Positions 46,031 to 57,961 of a stretch of 64,000 bases of DNA are shown here, in pieces. The DNA is taken from positions 14,879,339-14,943,338 of the forward strand of contig NC_034011.1 of the NCBI RefSeq assembly GCF_000346465.2. Direction: 5' to 3'. Position numbers and translations under genes: made by a program. Under the pieces are notes generated by a model. It saw only the letters and a list, made by a program, of their open reading frames with translations. It did not search any database and was not told the DNA's origin. Numbering within the stretch: the first letter of the stretch is position 1; each line of letters starts with the position of its first letter. The stretch is from Prunus persica (lineage: Eukaryota; Streptophyta; Magnoliopsida; Rosales; Rosaceae).

Positions 46031-46430
46031 AATCTGATTTAGATGTCTTGAATTATATTGTTGAAGTTTATCTTTAATTAATTTCTTTTTTTAAAAAAAT
46101 AGTATGAGCCGATTATGTGAGGCGCAATTTGTCTTTTATTTATATTTCTATTAGACTAATAGTAGCACACTCACATCTAATAAATTCTCTTGGCCTATCG
46201 ATAGGGCTAAGGAGATTTTTAGGTAAATAGTTGCGTAAAGGCATCTTGCAAATTATATAATTTATATGCATGTATCTATTAAATATTGACTATATACCCC
46301 TTTTTTTCTTGTTTGACCCAAAATTGTGTCAAACAATTTTGATACAAGACCCCCCTCTGCCCTGTCATTGCTCCAGTCAAATTGTGATAATGAGGCAAGT
46401 GAGGTAATTTATGATGATCTGTCTATGTCT
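46031..46430. other. AT-rich spacer
   Basis: No gene or clear repeat is seen. Confidence 0.5.
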
Positions 46431-46439
46431 ACTTATTAA

Positions 46440-48131
46440 TTACCCCCATGAACTACTCGTGGGAAATCCAAAGTACAATATTCCCCTGATATACATGCCA
46501 AAACTAAATATCTCATTAGCCATTATGTGACAACTTATAGCTTATCTAAGTCATATGCATCATATTTGTGTCAATTATCTAGTGTATGTGTGCCAACTAA
46601 GCTGCATGATGCTTTATCTAACCTCAAATGGATGGATGCCATGAATGTTGAAATGGATGCCTTGAACAAGAATAAGACATGAGATTTAGTTCCTTTGCCA
46701 TGAGGGAAGAAAGTAGTTGGATGCAGATGGGTGTTCACTTTGAAGCATAAGGTTGATGGTTCCATCGATTGTTATTGGTAACAAAGGGGTATACTCAGAC
46801 TTATAGAGTGGATTATTTGGAGACCTTTGCTCCAGTGGCAAAACTTAATATTGTGCGTGTACTCTTATCCCTGGCTGCTAATCATGACTGGCATTTATTG
46901 CAGTTTGAAGTCAAAAATGCATTTCAACATGGTGACCTCAAGGAGGAGATTTATATGGATATCCCTCCTAGTTGGATATCCCTCCTAGTATTTGTGTAAC
47001 CTCTAAGGAGGGTGTTGTGTGTAAGTTGCAGAAGTCCTTATGTGGATTGAAGCAACCAAGAGCGTGGTTTGGGAGATTTGTAGCATCTATGAAGAAGTTT
47101 GGGTATGTGCAGAGTAACTCAGACCATACTTTATTCCTAAAACGTCATAAAGGTAAATTGATAGCTTTAATTATTTATATTGATGATATGATAGTGATTA
47201 GAGATGATCAAGCAGAAATGAAAAATCTTCAGAAGTATTGGGCTTCCGGGTTTGAGATGAAGTCATTGGGTGATTTAAAGTACTTTATTGGGATTAAAGT
47301 TGCCAGATCTAAACATGGTATCTTTCTGTCTCAAAGAAAGTATATTTTGGATTTACTTGCAGAGACTACAATGTTGGATTGTAGACTAATTGATACCCCT
47401 AATGAATAGGATCATAAGTTCGGGTTGTATCCTGATCAAGTCCCTACAGATAAAGAGCGTTATCAACGACTTATGGAGAAATTGATTTATTTAGCTCATA
47501 CACTTCCTAATATCGCATATGCAGTAAGTGTAGTGAGTCAGTTTATGAATTCTCATAGTGAAGATCATATGGGTGCTGTGATGCGCATTTTGAGGTATTT
47601 GAAATTAACTCATGGCAAGGGATTAATGTTTTGCAAGTATGATCATACAGATGTGGAAGTGTATATGTATGCTGATTGGGCTGGTTCAGTTACTGATAGA
47701 CATTCTACGTCTGGGTATTTCACATTTGTTGGTGGTAATCTTGTTACTTGGAAGAGTAAAAAATAAAAAGTGGTGTCTAGGTCTAGTGCCAAAGCCGAGT
47801 ACCGTGGGATGGCTCATGGTGTGTGCGAGTTACTATGGTTGAGAAGATTGTTGAGAGATCTTGGGTTTGAACCCAGAAACCCATGGATTTGTATTGTGAC
47901 AATAAAGCTGCAATTGCATTTGCGCATAACCCCGTGCAACATGATTGTACAAAGCACGTGGAGGTTGATTGACATTTCATTAAAGAGAAGTTGGATGCTG
48001 AAATTATCTCTTTTCCATTTATATCATCCGAGTATCAACTAGCAGATGTTCTTATAAAAGCTATGTCTACTACGGTCTTTCTCAACTCGCTTGACAAGTT
48101 AGGCATGCATGATATCTTTACTCCAACTTGA
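46440..48131 (+). pseudogene. Copia E reverse transcriptase-RNase H
   Basis: The text reads LHDALSNLKWMDAMNVEMDAL near 46600, GCRWVFTLKHKVDGSI near 46720, TFAPVAKLNIVRVLLSLAA near 46825, KLQKSLCGLKQPRAWF near 47020, the catalytic LIIYIDDMIV near 47165 (YIDD), then ADWAGSVTDRHSTSGYFTF and SSAKAEYRGMAHGVCELLW in RNase H. Damage: stop codons near 46680 and 46708, a frame break near 46760, a 17-bp tandem duplication near 46957-46990, a stop at 47407 and another at 47764, and frame loss near 47880. It is inactive. Confidence 0.9.
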
Positions 48132-48138
48132 GGGGGAG

Positions 48139-48333
48139 TGTTAGCAAGATCCTAATTTAATTAGGATATTTATTTCCTAGTTTATTAGGATTCTATTTCT
48201 TTCCTTTTGTACAGATATTGTGTAATTAGGATTTTATCTTATTTCCTAGTTTGACCCTACTAGGGTCACATCCTTGTATTATAAATACCTCCTTTTGGAG
48301 AATGAAATATACTTGAAAAATATTCTACCCACA
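48139..48333 (+). repeat. 3' LTR of Copia E
   Basis: It begins TGTTAGCAAGATCC after an AGGGGGAG tract and ends about ...CTACCCACA. It has TATTATAAATACC at about 48277. The end is inferred from TG...CA. Confidence 0.7.
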
Positions 48334-49500
48334 TTATTTGAGTGTTCCTTCCTCATAGATTAGATTAATTTAGAGTAAAGTATTGCTTGTAGGTAAAAAA
48401 AAAAACCTATTACTTCAAAAAAAATTGTTTATAACCCTAATCATAAATGCTAACAAAACCATTAAAAAAAAAAAAATTTAACTTTTCCCCTTCAATTCAA
48501 TCTGATTTTTCCTTACCTACAACACATCTTAGAAAATTAGTTGAAAACCAATTTCTAGACATAGTTCTATAAAAGAAACCATATACCATTCAATATATAT
48601 AAACACACCTAAAATAAACTCAAAAATTGACAGTTGTCTTTGGCAACCTGCTTACATGATACAAATGTGAACGCATATGAGATTATGAAAATTTCAATAA
48701 TAACAGCAAGAATCACATATAATATTCATATATTTTTTTTTTGTCAAGCACATATAATATTCATAACATATATATTAGATACTTGTTTTGAACCCATATC
48801 AAACACAATAAGCTAAACAACAGCTTATTATGCTCCAAATACAACAATCCCAATAAAAATCCCTCATAGTTTTATCACCCAAAATCCAAAAGTTGACAAA
48901 AGTGTTAAACAACAAACCCATTATTAACCCAGAACTCCATATCCTAAAAATTTGTATTAGAGCTGTATCAACTTTGGAATTAGCTTCAAAAGAAAAGAAA
49001 GCTCCCTCTGCGAGAACTCTGGCTTTGATTTCACCTGCATCTGCATCTTCCCGTGTCCTTCCAACAGATTCTTGTTGACCTCGTCTTCAGTTGTTGTTGG
49101 CCTAATCATATCCGACACCGCCTCCGTGATCGCTTGCACAAGATCTACTATCACTCCCTCGATTCCCATTAGGTGCTACATCTTGCCACTACCAAGGATG
49201 AGCTGTATGAAGTCACAGCCACTTTGCCGTCGTGACCCCTAGACTGAGAGAGAGAGAGAGAATGGAGTCTCCTGGACTCATGAGATAGATCTGATTTTGG
49301 CAAAGGCTCTTAAAAAAGGGTAAAATTATATTTTATCTCTATAATTTAGACAGGCCCAACGAATCTGGGCCTCCTCTTTGGCCTAATCCAAAATAACAAT
49401 TTTTTCATAGGTATTAAAACCCAAACTAAAATACTCAATGTCTCAAATAAGAATTAGTAAAGTTAATTATGTCTAATACTTAATTTTTTTATTATTATTA
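48334..49500. other. Spacer, no supported gene
   Basis: AT-rich sequence with a short (GA)n at 49242-49261. A 70-codon minus-strand frame at 48957-49169 has no recognised family. Confidence 0.45.
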
Positions 49501-49578
49501 CTAGACTCTCCGCACGTGCTTCCGTGCCTGCGAGTGTCTTTTTAAAAAATAAATAAATTTATTTTGGAATTAAAAAAG

Positions 49579-50944
49579 GCTAGGGAGACCATCTATTTGT
49601 ACCATATTTGTGTACCATCTGATGTGGCCGTTGAGTTGGCTATGCCACATCATTAAATGAGTTTTTAACATTTTTAATTTTTAATTACTTTTTTCACCAA
49701 TACAGAAACCTAAAAGCCATTTAACTTTTTACATCGTTGCTTAGAGCTCCTCCCTTACCCCCGCCTCCTATCCTACCTCCTGCCAATCTGCCAGCGACAA
49801 GAAATCTTACCGGATGTCTCCCTGATGCCAAAGATGTTTTTCACCCTTCACTTTAATTTTTTATTATGTTTTTCCAGTCCCGATCTCTTGGACCACAGGA
49901 GTCCAAGAGATTGTGGTCACCCACCGTTGGATATTAATTCAATGGTTCAAATTTTTTTTTTAAAAAGGAGTGCAAGAGTGAGTGAACCGTTGAATTTACA
50001 TCTAATGGTGAGTGACCACAAATCTCATGGACCCTTGTAGTCCAAGAGATCAGGACTGTATGTTTTTCACCCTTCACTTTACAGACACCCAAGCACGTCA
50101 GAAGTTTTGTTTCCCGTATCTTGAACTGGTTCTTCGCCTAACTCCTCCCCTTCCTCCTCCCTTATCTTCTCCCTAATCAGTCACAATAAACCAGAGTTTT
50201 CTAATCTGCCAGCGACAAAAAAATTAACCACTATTTTCTATTACTTTGCCTACCTGTAAGTGCACTCCACATTGTACAAACCACCTGCCATGTCCCAATC
50301 TTTGAAATTTGATTTCTGAAAAAGAATTCAAAAGTCTAGTTATAATTATGAAATTACAGATTCAACATCTTCGAACATAACCTCCACCAGTCAAATCATC
50401 ACCACCAACGCAGACAATTAAACCCACTCAAACCACAACCACCACCTAACCCCGACCATCACCGTTTAACACAACCACTGTCAAACATTGCCCCCACAGA
50501 CCGTCAAACGAGGTCGCTTGGAATCTGAACCACACACAAAGCTTACCACCATCACCTAATCAAAATCACCACCGCTCCATCGAACCAGATTGACATCTCA
50601 ATCGAACCCAATATAATATCTACCCAATTGAACCATCAATGTTGAACTTAATTGCCGAATCTATTTTCATTCCCTTGAGAAGAAAAGGAAAAAAAATGTT
50701 TAAAATAAAAATAAAAGCATGAAAAACTGGGAGAAGGGGAGCAATCGTGGGATAAGAGGTAGGGGTAGGGGAGGATGTCTAAGCAACGATGTGAAAATCT
50801 AAACGGCTTTTAGGTTTCTATATGGGTGAAAAAAGTCATCACAAATTAAAAATATTAAAAACTCATTTAATGATGTGACATATCCAACTCAACAGCCATA
50901 TCAGATGGTACACAAATATGGTACAAATAGATGGTCTACCAAGC
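49579..50944. mobile_element. TIR transposon (Mutator-like?) inside the Helitron
   Basis: The ends GCTAGGGAGACCATCTATTT and, inverted, GCTTGGTAGACCATCTATTT extend into inverted repeats of nearly 200 bp. The related Helitron copy at 3706-3730 lacks this segment, which gives an empty site. There are no coding frames. Long TIRs suggest a non-autonomous Mutator-like element, but the target duplication is not clear. Confidence 0.72.
49875..50058. mobile_element. 184-bp MITE with 10-bp target duplication
   Basis: TATGTTTTTC flanks it at 49865-49874 and 50059-50068. The ends CAGTCCCGATCTCTTGGAC and (inverted) CAGTCCTGATCTCTTGGAC pair over about 60 bases. The duplication length suggests a Mutator-type MITE. 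Confidence 0.85.
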
Positions 50945-51162
50945 ATTATCCATAAGATAATGAGTAGTTGTATTCCATAAAAATAGAATTCATTATCTAA
51001 TTTTTCTTTTAATTTTAATTTTTTTTAAATATGAAAAGTGTGAATTTACCATATTATCCTCATTTAATTAATAATTCTAATTCTTAATGTTTGGATTAAC
51101 CAAGGGTATTTTCTGGTATTTTGAATGTTTCACTATTCTCTACATTTTGCTTTATATATAGA

Positions 51163-51519
51163 TTATTTAGGTATATTAATGTGCATAGGTGTAATGATAT
51201 TATTTATGCTTGAACAAAAAAATAATAAAAAATTTATGCATATTGATGTGTTGATTTTTTTTTTCTCAAACGATTAATGTGTTGATTGATATTTTTTTTT
51301 TTTTGGGTCGAATTCTTTTATTTTTAAATAGATGCCCAAATAATAGGGATTACATATAAATGCTAAAAAGCAGGGATTTGTAATGGAATGCTGTAACGGT
51401 ACGTAGTGTTGACTATGATGATGGTATAGACTAAACATTTTCTAATACTAGGATAATTATTAACTACATTCAAATTTTGGTTTTTTTAATGGTCCAAAAA
51501 CAGGTGGGTTTATGTCAAG
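51163..51519. other. AT-rich spacer
   Basis: No gene or clear repeat is seen. Confidence 0.5.
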
Positions 51520-51690
51520 GATATAGTTGCTAAACAAACCCTAAAATTATCTGAGTACACCCTATGATCTAAGTATACCCTAATATTTAAATTAAAATGT
51601 AGAATTAACTAAGTACACCCTATTTAACTACCAAAATATCTCTGGTACACCCTAATACACCACACCACCAAATTTGTCCAATTACATCCC
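51520..51690 (-). repeat. Dispersed repeat copy 2 (GGGTGTACT family)
   Basis: It is the inverted counterpart of 18890-19065. It begins GTTGCTAAACAAACCCTAAA, the complement of the right edge of copies 1 and 3. Confidence 0.65.
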
Positions 51691-51788
51691 ATGGCTTTTT
51701 GCTCTGAAACTATGAATGCACTGGAGGTGCGCCATGGGAGGAATTGCTGCATTTAGCTCATAGTCGTAGCACCAACGGCCATAATTTA

Positions 51789-52490
51789 TGTGAGAGCATA
51801 TATTTTCGTCTCCAATCAGGGCACGCCACGTGGAAAAGAATATTATCTCTTAAATTAATTAATTAAACCAGTTTATTTGACTAATTAATTAATTAGGATA
51901 AATATCTTAATTAATATGATATTATCTTTATTTAAAGAGATAATATCATTAATTAAGATATTATCCTAATAAAGAGAAGATAATATCATTTAATTCAGAT
52001 ATTATCTTTTTAAGAGATAATATCATTTAATTCAGATATTATCTTCTTAAGAGATAATATATGTTTAATTCAGATATTATCAGGCCCAACTCGATTCCTA
52101 CGAAACCCTAGCCCCGAGGCTCCTACAAATAGACAACCTCATTCATCATTCAAGGTACATCTAAACCTACTCCTTATACCCGAGAAAAATACCCGAAGCT
52201 CTCTCTCCCTCTCCACTCTCCATATTTTCTCCCCACGGCTCCGGCCACCACACACGACTCCGGCCACCCGGTTTACACCCTACATAAAACTCCGTACCCT
52301 TTGCTTAGCTATTGTTTTCCTACAAACACTCGAACTAACTTAGGCATCGGAGGGCCTTTGGCCAACACCCCCCGGGTGTGGTCTATTTACTCCAGTCTTT
52401 TTTATAGGAATCGAGGAAGAGAGAGAAGGAAGATCGAAGGTTGAAGGACCTAGAAGCGAATATTCTCCCGTGAGATTATTTGCACAAACA
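51789..52490 (+). mobile_element. Solo LTR, 702 bp, with 5-bp target duplication
   Basis: It starts TGTGAGAGC and ends GCACAAACA. It is flanked by ATTTA at 51784-51788 and 52491-52495. 51895-52080 contains about four imperfect repeats of an AGATAATATCATTTAATTCA unit. A TACAAATAGACAACC TATA-like box and the phrase GGCATCGGAGGGCCTTTGGC are typical of plant Gypsy LTRs. There is no second LTR or coding region. Confidence 0.87.
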
Positions 52491-52495
52491 ATTTA

Positions 52496-53130
52496 GACTA
52501 TATAAGTAACTATCATGATCCCCACCGAGATCTGTCTAAGAGTTGGAAGGTTTCGGACTTCCAATAATACTACTTGACATTGGATAACCAGAATAATGAG
52601 GATGGAAGTCTTTTGAGGAACCACAATAGAAATCAACCGTGAAAGATGGTGCTTATATCCAATAGAAGACAAAACCTCCTGATTACAACCCACCTAATTC
52701 TCATCCTGGTTACCAACCCAATTATCAGTAGAACCAAAGCTTTCTGGCAGTTGCTGATCTTGATTTCCATTTCTAATGTCCCCATTTCCAGTTGATGAGT
52801 GAGTGAAATACATATGAGGTGCATGATGGGCTTTACCTAAAGGTTCTATACTCACTTCGCCATTGGAAGGGGAAGATTTTGAGCATCATGTGAAATTGTG
52901 AGACCTTGAAATCTGGAGGCATGGCAAGATCTTGTGCATCCCCATAAGACGGTATTCTAAAACAGCAATTCCATTTGGGGAATTGTCATCTTCCGAGAAC
53001 ATTGGTGGGGATGCCACCTTTACAACGTTTTCATGTGGTCCATTAACACATTGACAAGGTATCTGAACATTTGTAACTTCACCAAAGTCTCCAAAGCATA
53101 TGTCGAAATCAAACCATGATAGGTAACAAG
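52496..53130 (-). pseudogene. Possible host-gene fragment, unidentified
   Basis: On the minus strand, broken frames of normal composition appear, such as VNGPHENVVKVASPPMFSED and GNGDIRNGNQDQQLPESFGS, with stops and shifts between them. The Gln/Asn/Ser-rich style resembles parts of regulatory proteins, but I cannot name the family. It may be a decayed gene. Confidence 0.35.
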
Positions 53131-53164
53131 AAGTAGAGTTTTTCGCTTTCCTTTGATAAAGGTT

Positions 53165-53325
53165 GAATATAGTGAGTAGGGTGTACTTATTAAAAGTATA
53201 TTTGTTTCACAATTTAATATATCCTTTTTGGTTATTTTATATTAGGGTAAATTAGTAATTCAATAAATAGTTTAGTAGTTGGGTGTACTCAGTTAATTTT
53301 AGGGTTCGTTTAGCAACACTCTTTT
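53165..53325 (+). repeat. Dispersed repeat copy 3 (GGGTGTACT family)
   Basis: It ends GGGTGTACTCAGTTAATTTT and then AGGGTTCGTTTAGCAAC, as in copy 1. The middle has diverged. It faces copy 2 in inverted orientation. Confidence 0.6.
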
Positions 53326-53330
53326 TTATT

Positions 53331-54334
53331 TTTGGTGGAGGATGGGGATGGATAAATTTGGTGGAGGAAGGGAGGCAATGAGAGAGACAAAGTAGAGAAT
53401 ACAGATGTGAGGCCACTTACCAAGGACGCTAAGGTTTTTTAATTTTTAATTTTTTTTGTTTTTTAAGGATTATAGAAAAAAACAAAGAATACACATGGCA
53501 ACATTCATTAATTGACATGGCAAGACACATCAACTGCCACATAAGGTGGTCAGCTAAGGTGATCAATGTTGTGTGTCTAAATAGCATTACTCCAACAAAA
53601 CATTGTTTATATTGAAATTTTATTTTTCAATAGAAAATTTTGTTATTACTTATATATATATATATATATATTCAAAATTGGTCTGTTAGATCTCTTTGAA
53701 ACCATTTTAATTGTATAGTTCTTATCATAATTAACTTAATTCAATCATTTTAAAAGATATTTTAAAAAATATAGTTTTTAATTTGTAAGCTATTGAACTA
53801 CACCACTGCATGTGAAACTGCAGTTCAGTTCAATAGCTACAAAAAAAGTTCAATTCACTGAAATGAACTATTGAGCAACTATTGTGGATGCTTTTAAGAG
53901 CCAAAAAATTAATAATATTATTATACAACAACATGTACAATACATGTAAATAATAATAAAAAATTATTTCATCATATAGTATTAGTTAAACATGCTAATT
54001 GTGTCCAAATCGGGAGTCTAACGAAACCATAAAAATAAAAGAGTTATTTACACTAACACCCCTTAATATTTTTCGTGTTTTCACATAACCCTTTGAGATC
54101 TTTGAAATTGTCTTCTTATACAATGAACTCATAAAATACAAGTTAATAATGGCCAGTAATATTTTTTTTCTTCACATAATATCAGTTAAATGTGTTAATC
54201 GTATCAAAATTGAGTTACTCCAGTTTGACACTAACCCGGAGGCTCAAGATCTAGTATATTGTGGTGCAAAACCTTAGGTTCTGGAATTTGGTAAATACTT
54301 CTCATGGTATGCTCTAGTACCATGTGAGAATTAG
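53331..54334. other. AT-rich spacer
   Basis: No gene is supported. A (TA)n tract lies at 53650-53670. Confidence 0.5.
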
Positions 54335-54339
54335 AGCAT

Positions 54340-54666
54340 TGTAGGGGCTTTTTCATTCCAGCAGCTACAGATGGGCCTGGGCTGCTGTAAAGAGCCAAAT
54401 GTGTGAAATTGCCCCTTGAGTCTGAGTTCAAGGATCCGACCCTAATAGTGTTTCGAAAGGGTAGCTGAGCCTTAGGAAACACCTTGGTTTTCTTCACCAA
54501 TGAAACCAACAGTCACTTACAGATAAATGCTTGACTTGGCATGAGAAGCTTATAGCAAGGGAGCTAAGCATTCATGAGTTTAGCATGAGAGAGAGAAGGC
54601 TTGGGTTTCCTATGAGGAACAGAGGCTTGAAGTAATGATTTCGTGAGGATATGTTGAGAAGAGAGA

Positions 54667-54723
<57 letters not shown>

Positions 54724-56074
54724 ATATATATATTATGGTGGATGAACAGGTGCTTTGGGTAATTTTCCAGCAGCTTGACAAAAGCTTCATCAAGCTCTGA
54801 AATAGCTTACCAGAGGAGAAAATGGGACGCAATGGAAGAACAAGGCTTGAAATCGAAGGGTTCCATAGATGAGAGATGATGCTTGCTCTCTCTGGATATG
54901 GTTGCTTGCCTTCGATCGGAAAGAGAGAAAGAAGATAGAAGCATGGGTGGCTTTAGTAGATTTCCAGCAGCTTGACGAAAGCTTCGTCAGGCTCCTGGGT
55001 TGCACGAGAGAATAGAAAATGGGAAGAGATGGAGGAGTAAGGCTCAAAATTGTAGGGATTTTAGGGATGAAAGATGATGCTTGCTCTCTGGATGTGTGTT
55101 TATGGAAAAAGAGGAAGAAGATGGAAGAACAAAGCATAAATTGAAGGGTTCCAGAGGGGATGCTTGCCTTCGATGAGTTCATCTGGTTGCTGGGAGGCTT
55201 GCAGCAACCGAGGTCTGTTTTGAGATCAGATCTCAGATCTCTTTGCTGGGTAGAAAGTGCTTCCTTTTATAGGCACTGAAAACCTTAATTTTGTCAAGCC
55301 ACCCTCTCCCATTTTCCTTCACTTTCTTCCATTCCACCTTATTTGGTGAAACTTTCCTAGCCTGAGCATGTAGGCATGAAGCTTTTTGGAGTTCCAAGAC
55401 CTTCACACAGCTGGACTTCTCCATGTGGGTGAGGAGCCACCCACTTTTTCTTCTTGTTTTCTCACCAAAGCTTGCAGAGGAAAGAATGGGTAAGGGTGCT
55501 TGGTCAAAAAGGTGATTAGCACATGGGTTTGCTTGGTTTTGGTGGTTTGGCTGCGATCTAGTTTTAACAGAGATGCATGGCGTTGAATATTTTATAAGGT
55601 GTTGGGCTGGGCTATTTTGTTTCTAGCGGCTTGTGAGTTCCCTTTGATTTCGTCAGATTGCTGGAAGCTTTGGCTGATGTGGGATTTTCTCACGTGTTAT
55701 GGGCTATTAGGTTTTATAAGGTGATGGGCTACTAGGTTTTCTCTCATGTTTACCCATATGTTTGGGCTGAAGGAATGGGCTTGAGTTTTGGTGCTCCCAA
55801 GTAGCCCAAAACTTCCACTTCTTGGACCATCAATGGGCCTCGCGAATACTCGTAACCGTCCATACAACAACCCACTCAGCAAGCCTCAGGCATTGGTGTG
55901 GCTTGGGCCCACTTAAGCTTGTAGTGTGGCATGTTGCGTATTTGCTTAGCGTGGCATGTGTGCAAGCGCATATGATGAACTTTCGCATGCCCAAATCAGG
56001 TTTCTTCTCGGTAAGGTATCACATTGGACCGGGAATGTATTTCGGCCTAGCCTTGGATTTTTTGGGTCTCAACA
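54340..56074 (-). repeat. 3' LTR of the LARD-like element
   Basis: It is 1735 bp, colinear with 57962-60234 apart from a longer GA tract here and the hAT-like insertion there. Confidence 0.9.
54660..54733. repeat. (GA)n(TA)n microsatellite in the LTR
   Basis: About 28 GA units followed by seven TA units. The other LTR has only a short GA run at this place (58283-58295), so the tract changed length after insertion. Confidence 0.92.
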
Positions 56075-56086
56075 TTAGCCCCCTTG
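56075..56086 (-). other. Polypurine tract of the LARD-like element
   Basis: On the minus strand CAAGGGGGCTAA lies directly before the LTR start TGTTGAGACCC. Confidence 0.75.
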
Positions 56087-56514
56087 ATTATTGGGGCCAT
56101 GAATGTGTATTGAAATGGTCCAAATAATCAATTTCCAGCACAAAATAAATGGCAGTGGCATGGCATGGCATGACATGAGTTTAGGAACACCTCAAGAATG
56201 ACTAGTTCAGTATCTCTAAAATTATAGCCAGGTTTTTTCTGGGAAGGTTGGAGGGGTCGCAATGGTCCCGCTTATAACCCAATCCTTCTTAAACACCGAG
56301 GGTGTTGCCTTGAAGAACTTTCCTAGACACTGTAATTTTGGAGGTCAATTACTAGAGTTACCAAGAGTTGGCCTATTTTGTGGCATGATAGAGAAGAAGA
56401 TGCTTGGTGGATTAGCTCAGAATAACTTAGCTTGCATGATTTATTTGCTTGAGTGACTAGAGAGGTTTGATTTTGCATGGTTGTGATTTGCAAGAGTTGT
56501 ATTGATTTGCATGC

Positions 56515-56878
56515 TTGATGTTGGCATGTATTCTTGGTATTTGGCTTGATGCTTGGCATTGGCATGTATGCTTGATTTTGGCTTGATGCTCGGCATTGGC
56601 GTGTATGCTTGATTTTAGCTTGTATGCTTGGATGCTTGGCATTGGCATGTATGCTTGATTTTGGCTTGTATGCTTGGATGCTTGGTATCGGCATGTATGC
56701 TTGGCTTTGGCTTGTATGCTTGGCATTGGCATGTATGCTTGGCTTTGGCTTGGATGCTTGGCATTGGCATGTACGCTTGATTTTGGCTTGTATGCTTGGA
56801 TGCTTGACATTGGCATGTATGCTTGGAGGCTTGGCATTAGCATGTATGCTTGGATGCTTGGCATTGGCATGTATTGAG
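56515..56878. repeat. Minisatellite, GGCATTGGCATGTATGCTTG type
   Basis: About 20-bp words alternating GGCATTGGCATGTATGCTTG and GATTTTGGCTTGTATGCTTG repeat many times with small changes. It leaves several frames open on both strands, which explains the long repetitive frames here. Confidence 0.92.
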
Positions 56879-56959
56879 TTTACAGCACCAACCCCAGAAC
56901 ACTTGAATTTGGTAGACAAAACCTCAGTGAAGGTGATAGCGTGCGACATGATGGCTAGA

Positions 56960-57185
56960 TATTGGAAGAATGCTTGAAATAGGGCATGTGCTGGAAGGGT
57001 ATTTGAAATAGGGTATGTGCTAGAAGGATATTTGAAACAGGGCATGTGCTGGAATGATGTTTGAAATAGGGCATGTGCTGGAAGGATGTTTGAAATAAGG
57101 CATGTGCTAGAAGAATGCTTGAAATAGGGCATGTGCTGGAAGGATATTTGAAACAGGGCATGTGCTGGAAAGATGTTTTGTTTGG
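56960..57185. repeat. Minisatellite, AGGGCATGTGCTGGAAGGAT type
   Basis: A unit of about 32 bp with ATTTGAAATAGGGCATGTGC repeats about seven times. Confidence 0.9.
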
Positions 57186-57938
57186 CATGGAATAGGTGCT
57201 GGAAAAACTTGACTTGGCTTGGTATGATTAGCTTGGATTTGGATAATCTAATGGTTGAGTTGAATCAAGATATAGCTTGATCTGGCATGAGGGTTCACTC
57301 TTCCGGCAGCATGAATATAGAGCTTGTGTTATTTTCCAGGAGCATCTCGTATAGCGCATCATTATCTTCCAACTTTTGCTTGGCTTGAATCTTGGTTATT
57401 GGGGTTTTGGAATTGATGGTTGTGGTGATTGCAATGAATTCCTTCCTCAGCCCCCAAGTGCACCATAATCATCATAAAAAGATTTGATTAGCATGAGCTG
57501 CAAAAACTCTTGCAGCATGGCCTTCTGACTATCTGTTTGGGATATTGCATGGCATGATGAACTTAGGATATCCCTTTGTTGCAATGGTGAAAATTTGGCA
57601 TATGACAACATGACTTCTTCTTTGGTTTGAAAAAAATTTGCTTAGCACGAAGCCCCCAAGTATTTTGGAGTTTGCATGTGTAGTTCGCTCAATGGCATAA
57701 ATGATGGATTTACCTAAGCCCCCAGTCCTCGTACAAGATCTGGTTTTCTTTGAGAATTGAGATCTAAGAAACAAGCAAAAGGCACATGTCAGTCACCCTT
57801 ATTATGCATGTTCTGCAAAGTAGATAGCCAACAAAAAGAAAACAAAAAAAAAACAAAAAAAGAGGGAATGTTCTTATCTCTTTATTTTCTCTGGTTTATT
57901 ACTCCTGATTGGAGGTATTGGTGAAGATAGCGGCCTAA

Positions 57939-57960
57939 TCCCCAACAGGGTTGCCAATTT
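57939..57960 (-). other. Primer-binding region of the LARD-like element
   Basis: On the minus strand, TAAATTGGCAACCCTGTTGG and GGGAT follow the LTR end after a few bases. The layout recalls the TTGGCGCCGTTGCCGGGGA region of plant Gypsy-type elements. Confidence 0.6.
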
Positions 57961-57961
57961 A

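Larger units (their letters stand above)
46431..48333 (+). mobile_element. Copia E, 5'-truncated
   Basis: It starts within the linker before reverse transcriptase and runs through RNase H to a 3' LTR. No 5' LTR, gag, protease or integrase is in the window. It is on the plus strand. Confidence 0.88.
49501..51162 (-). mobile_element. Helitron (minus strand) with nested insertions
   Basis: On the minus strand it starts TCTATATATAAAGCAAAA after an A (51163) and ends with a CGCAGGCACGGAAGCACGTG hairpin followed by CTAG and T (49500). It is the same family as 3326-3807. It is longer because a TIR element (49579-50944) is inserted. It has no coding sequence of its own. Confidence 0.8.
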
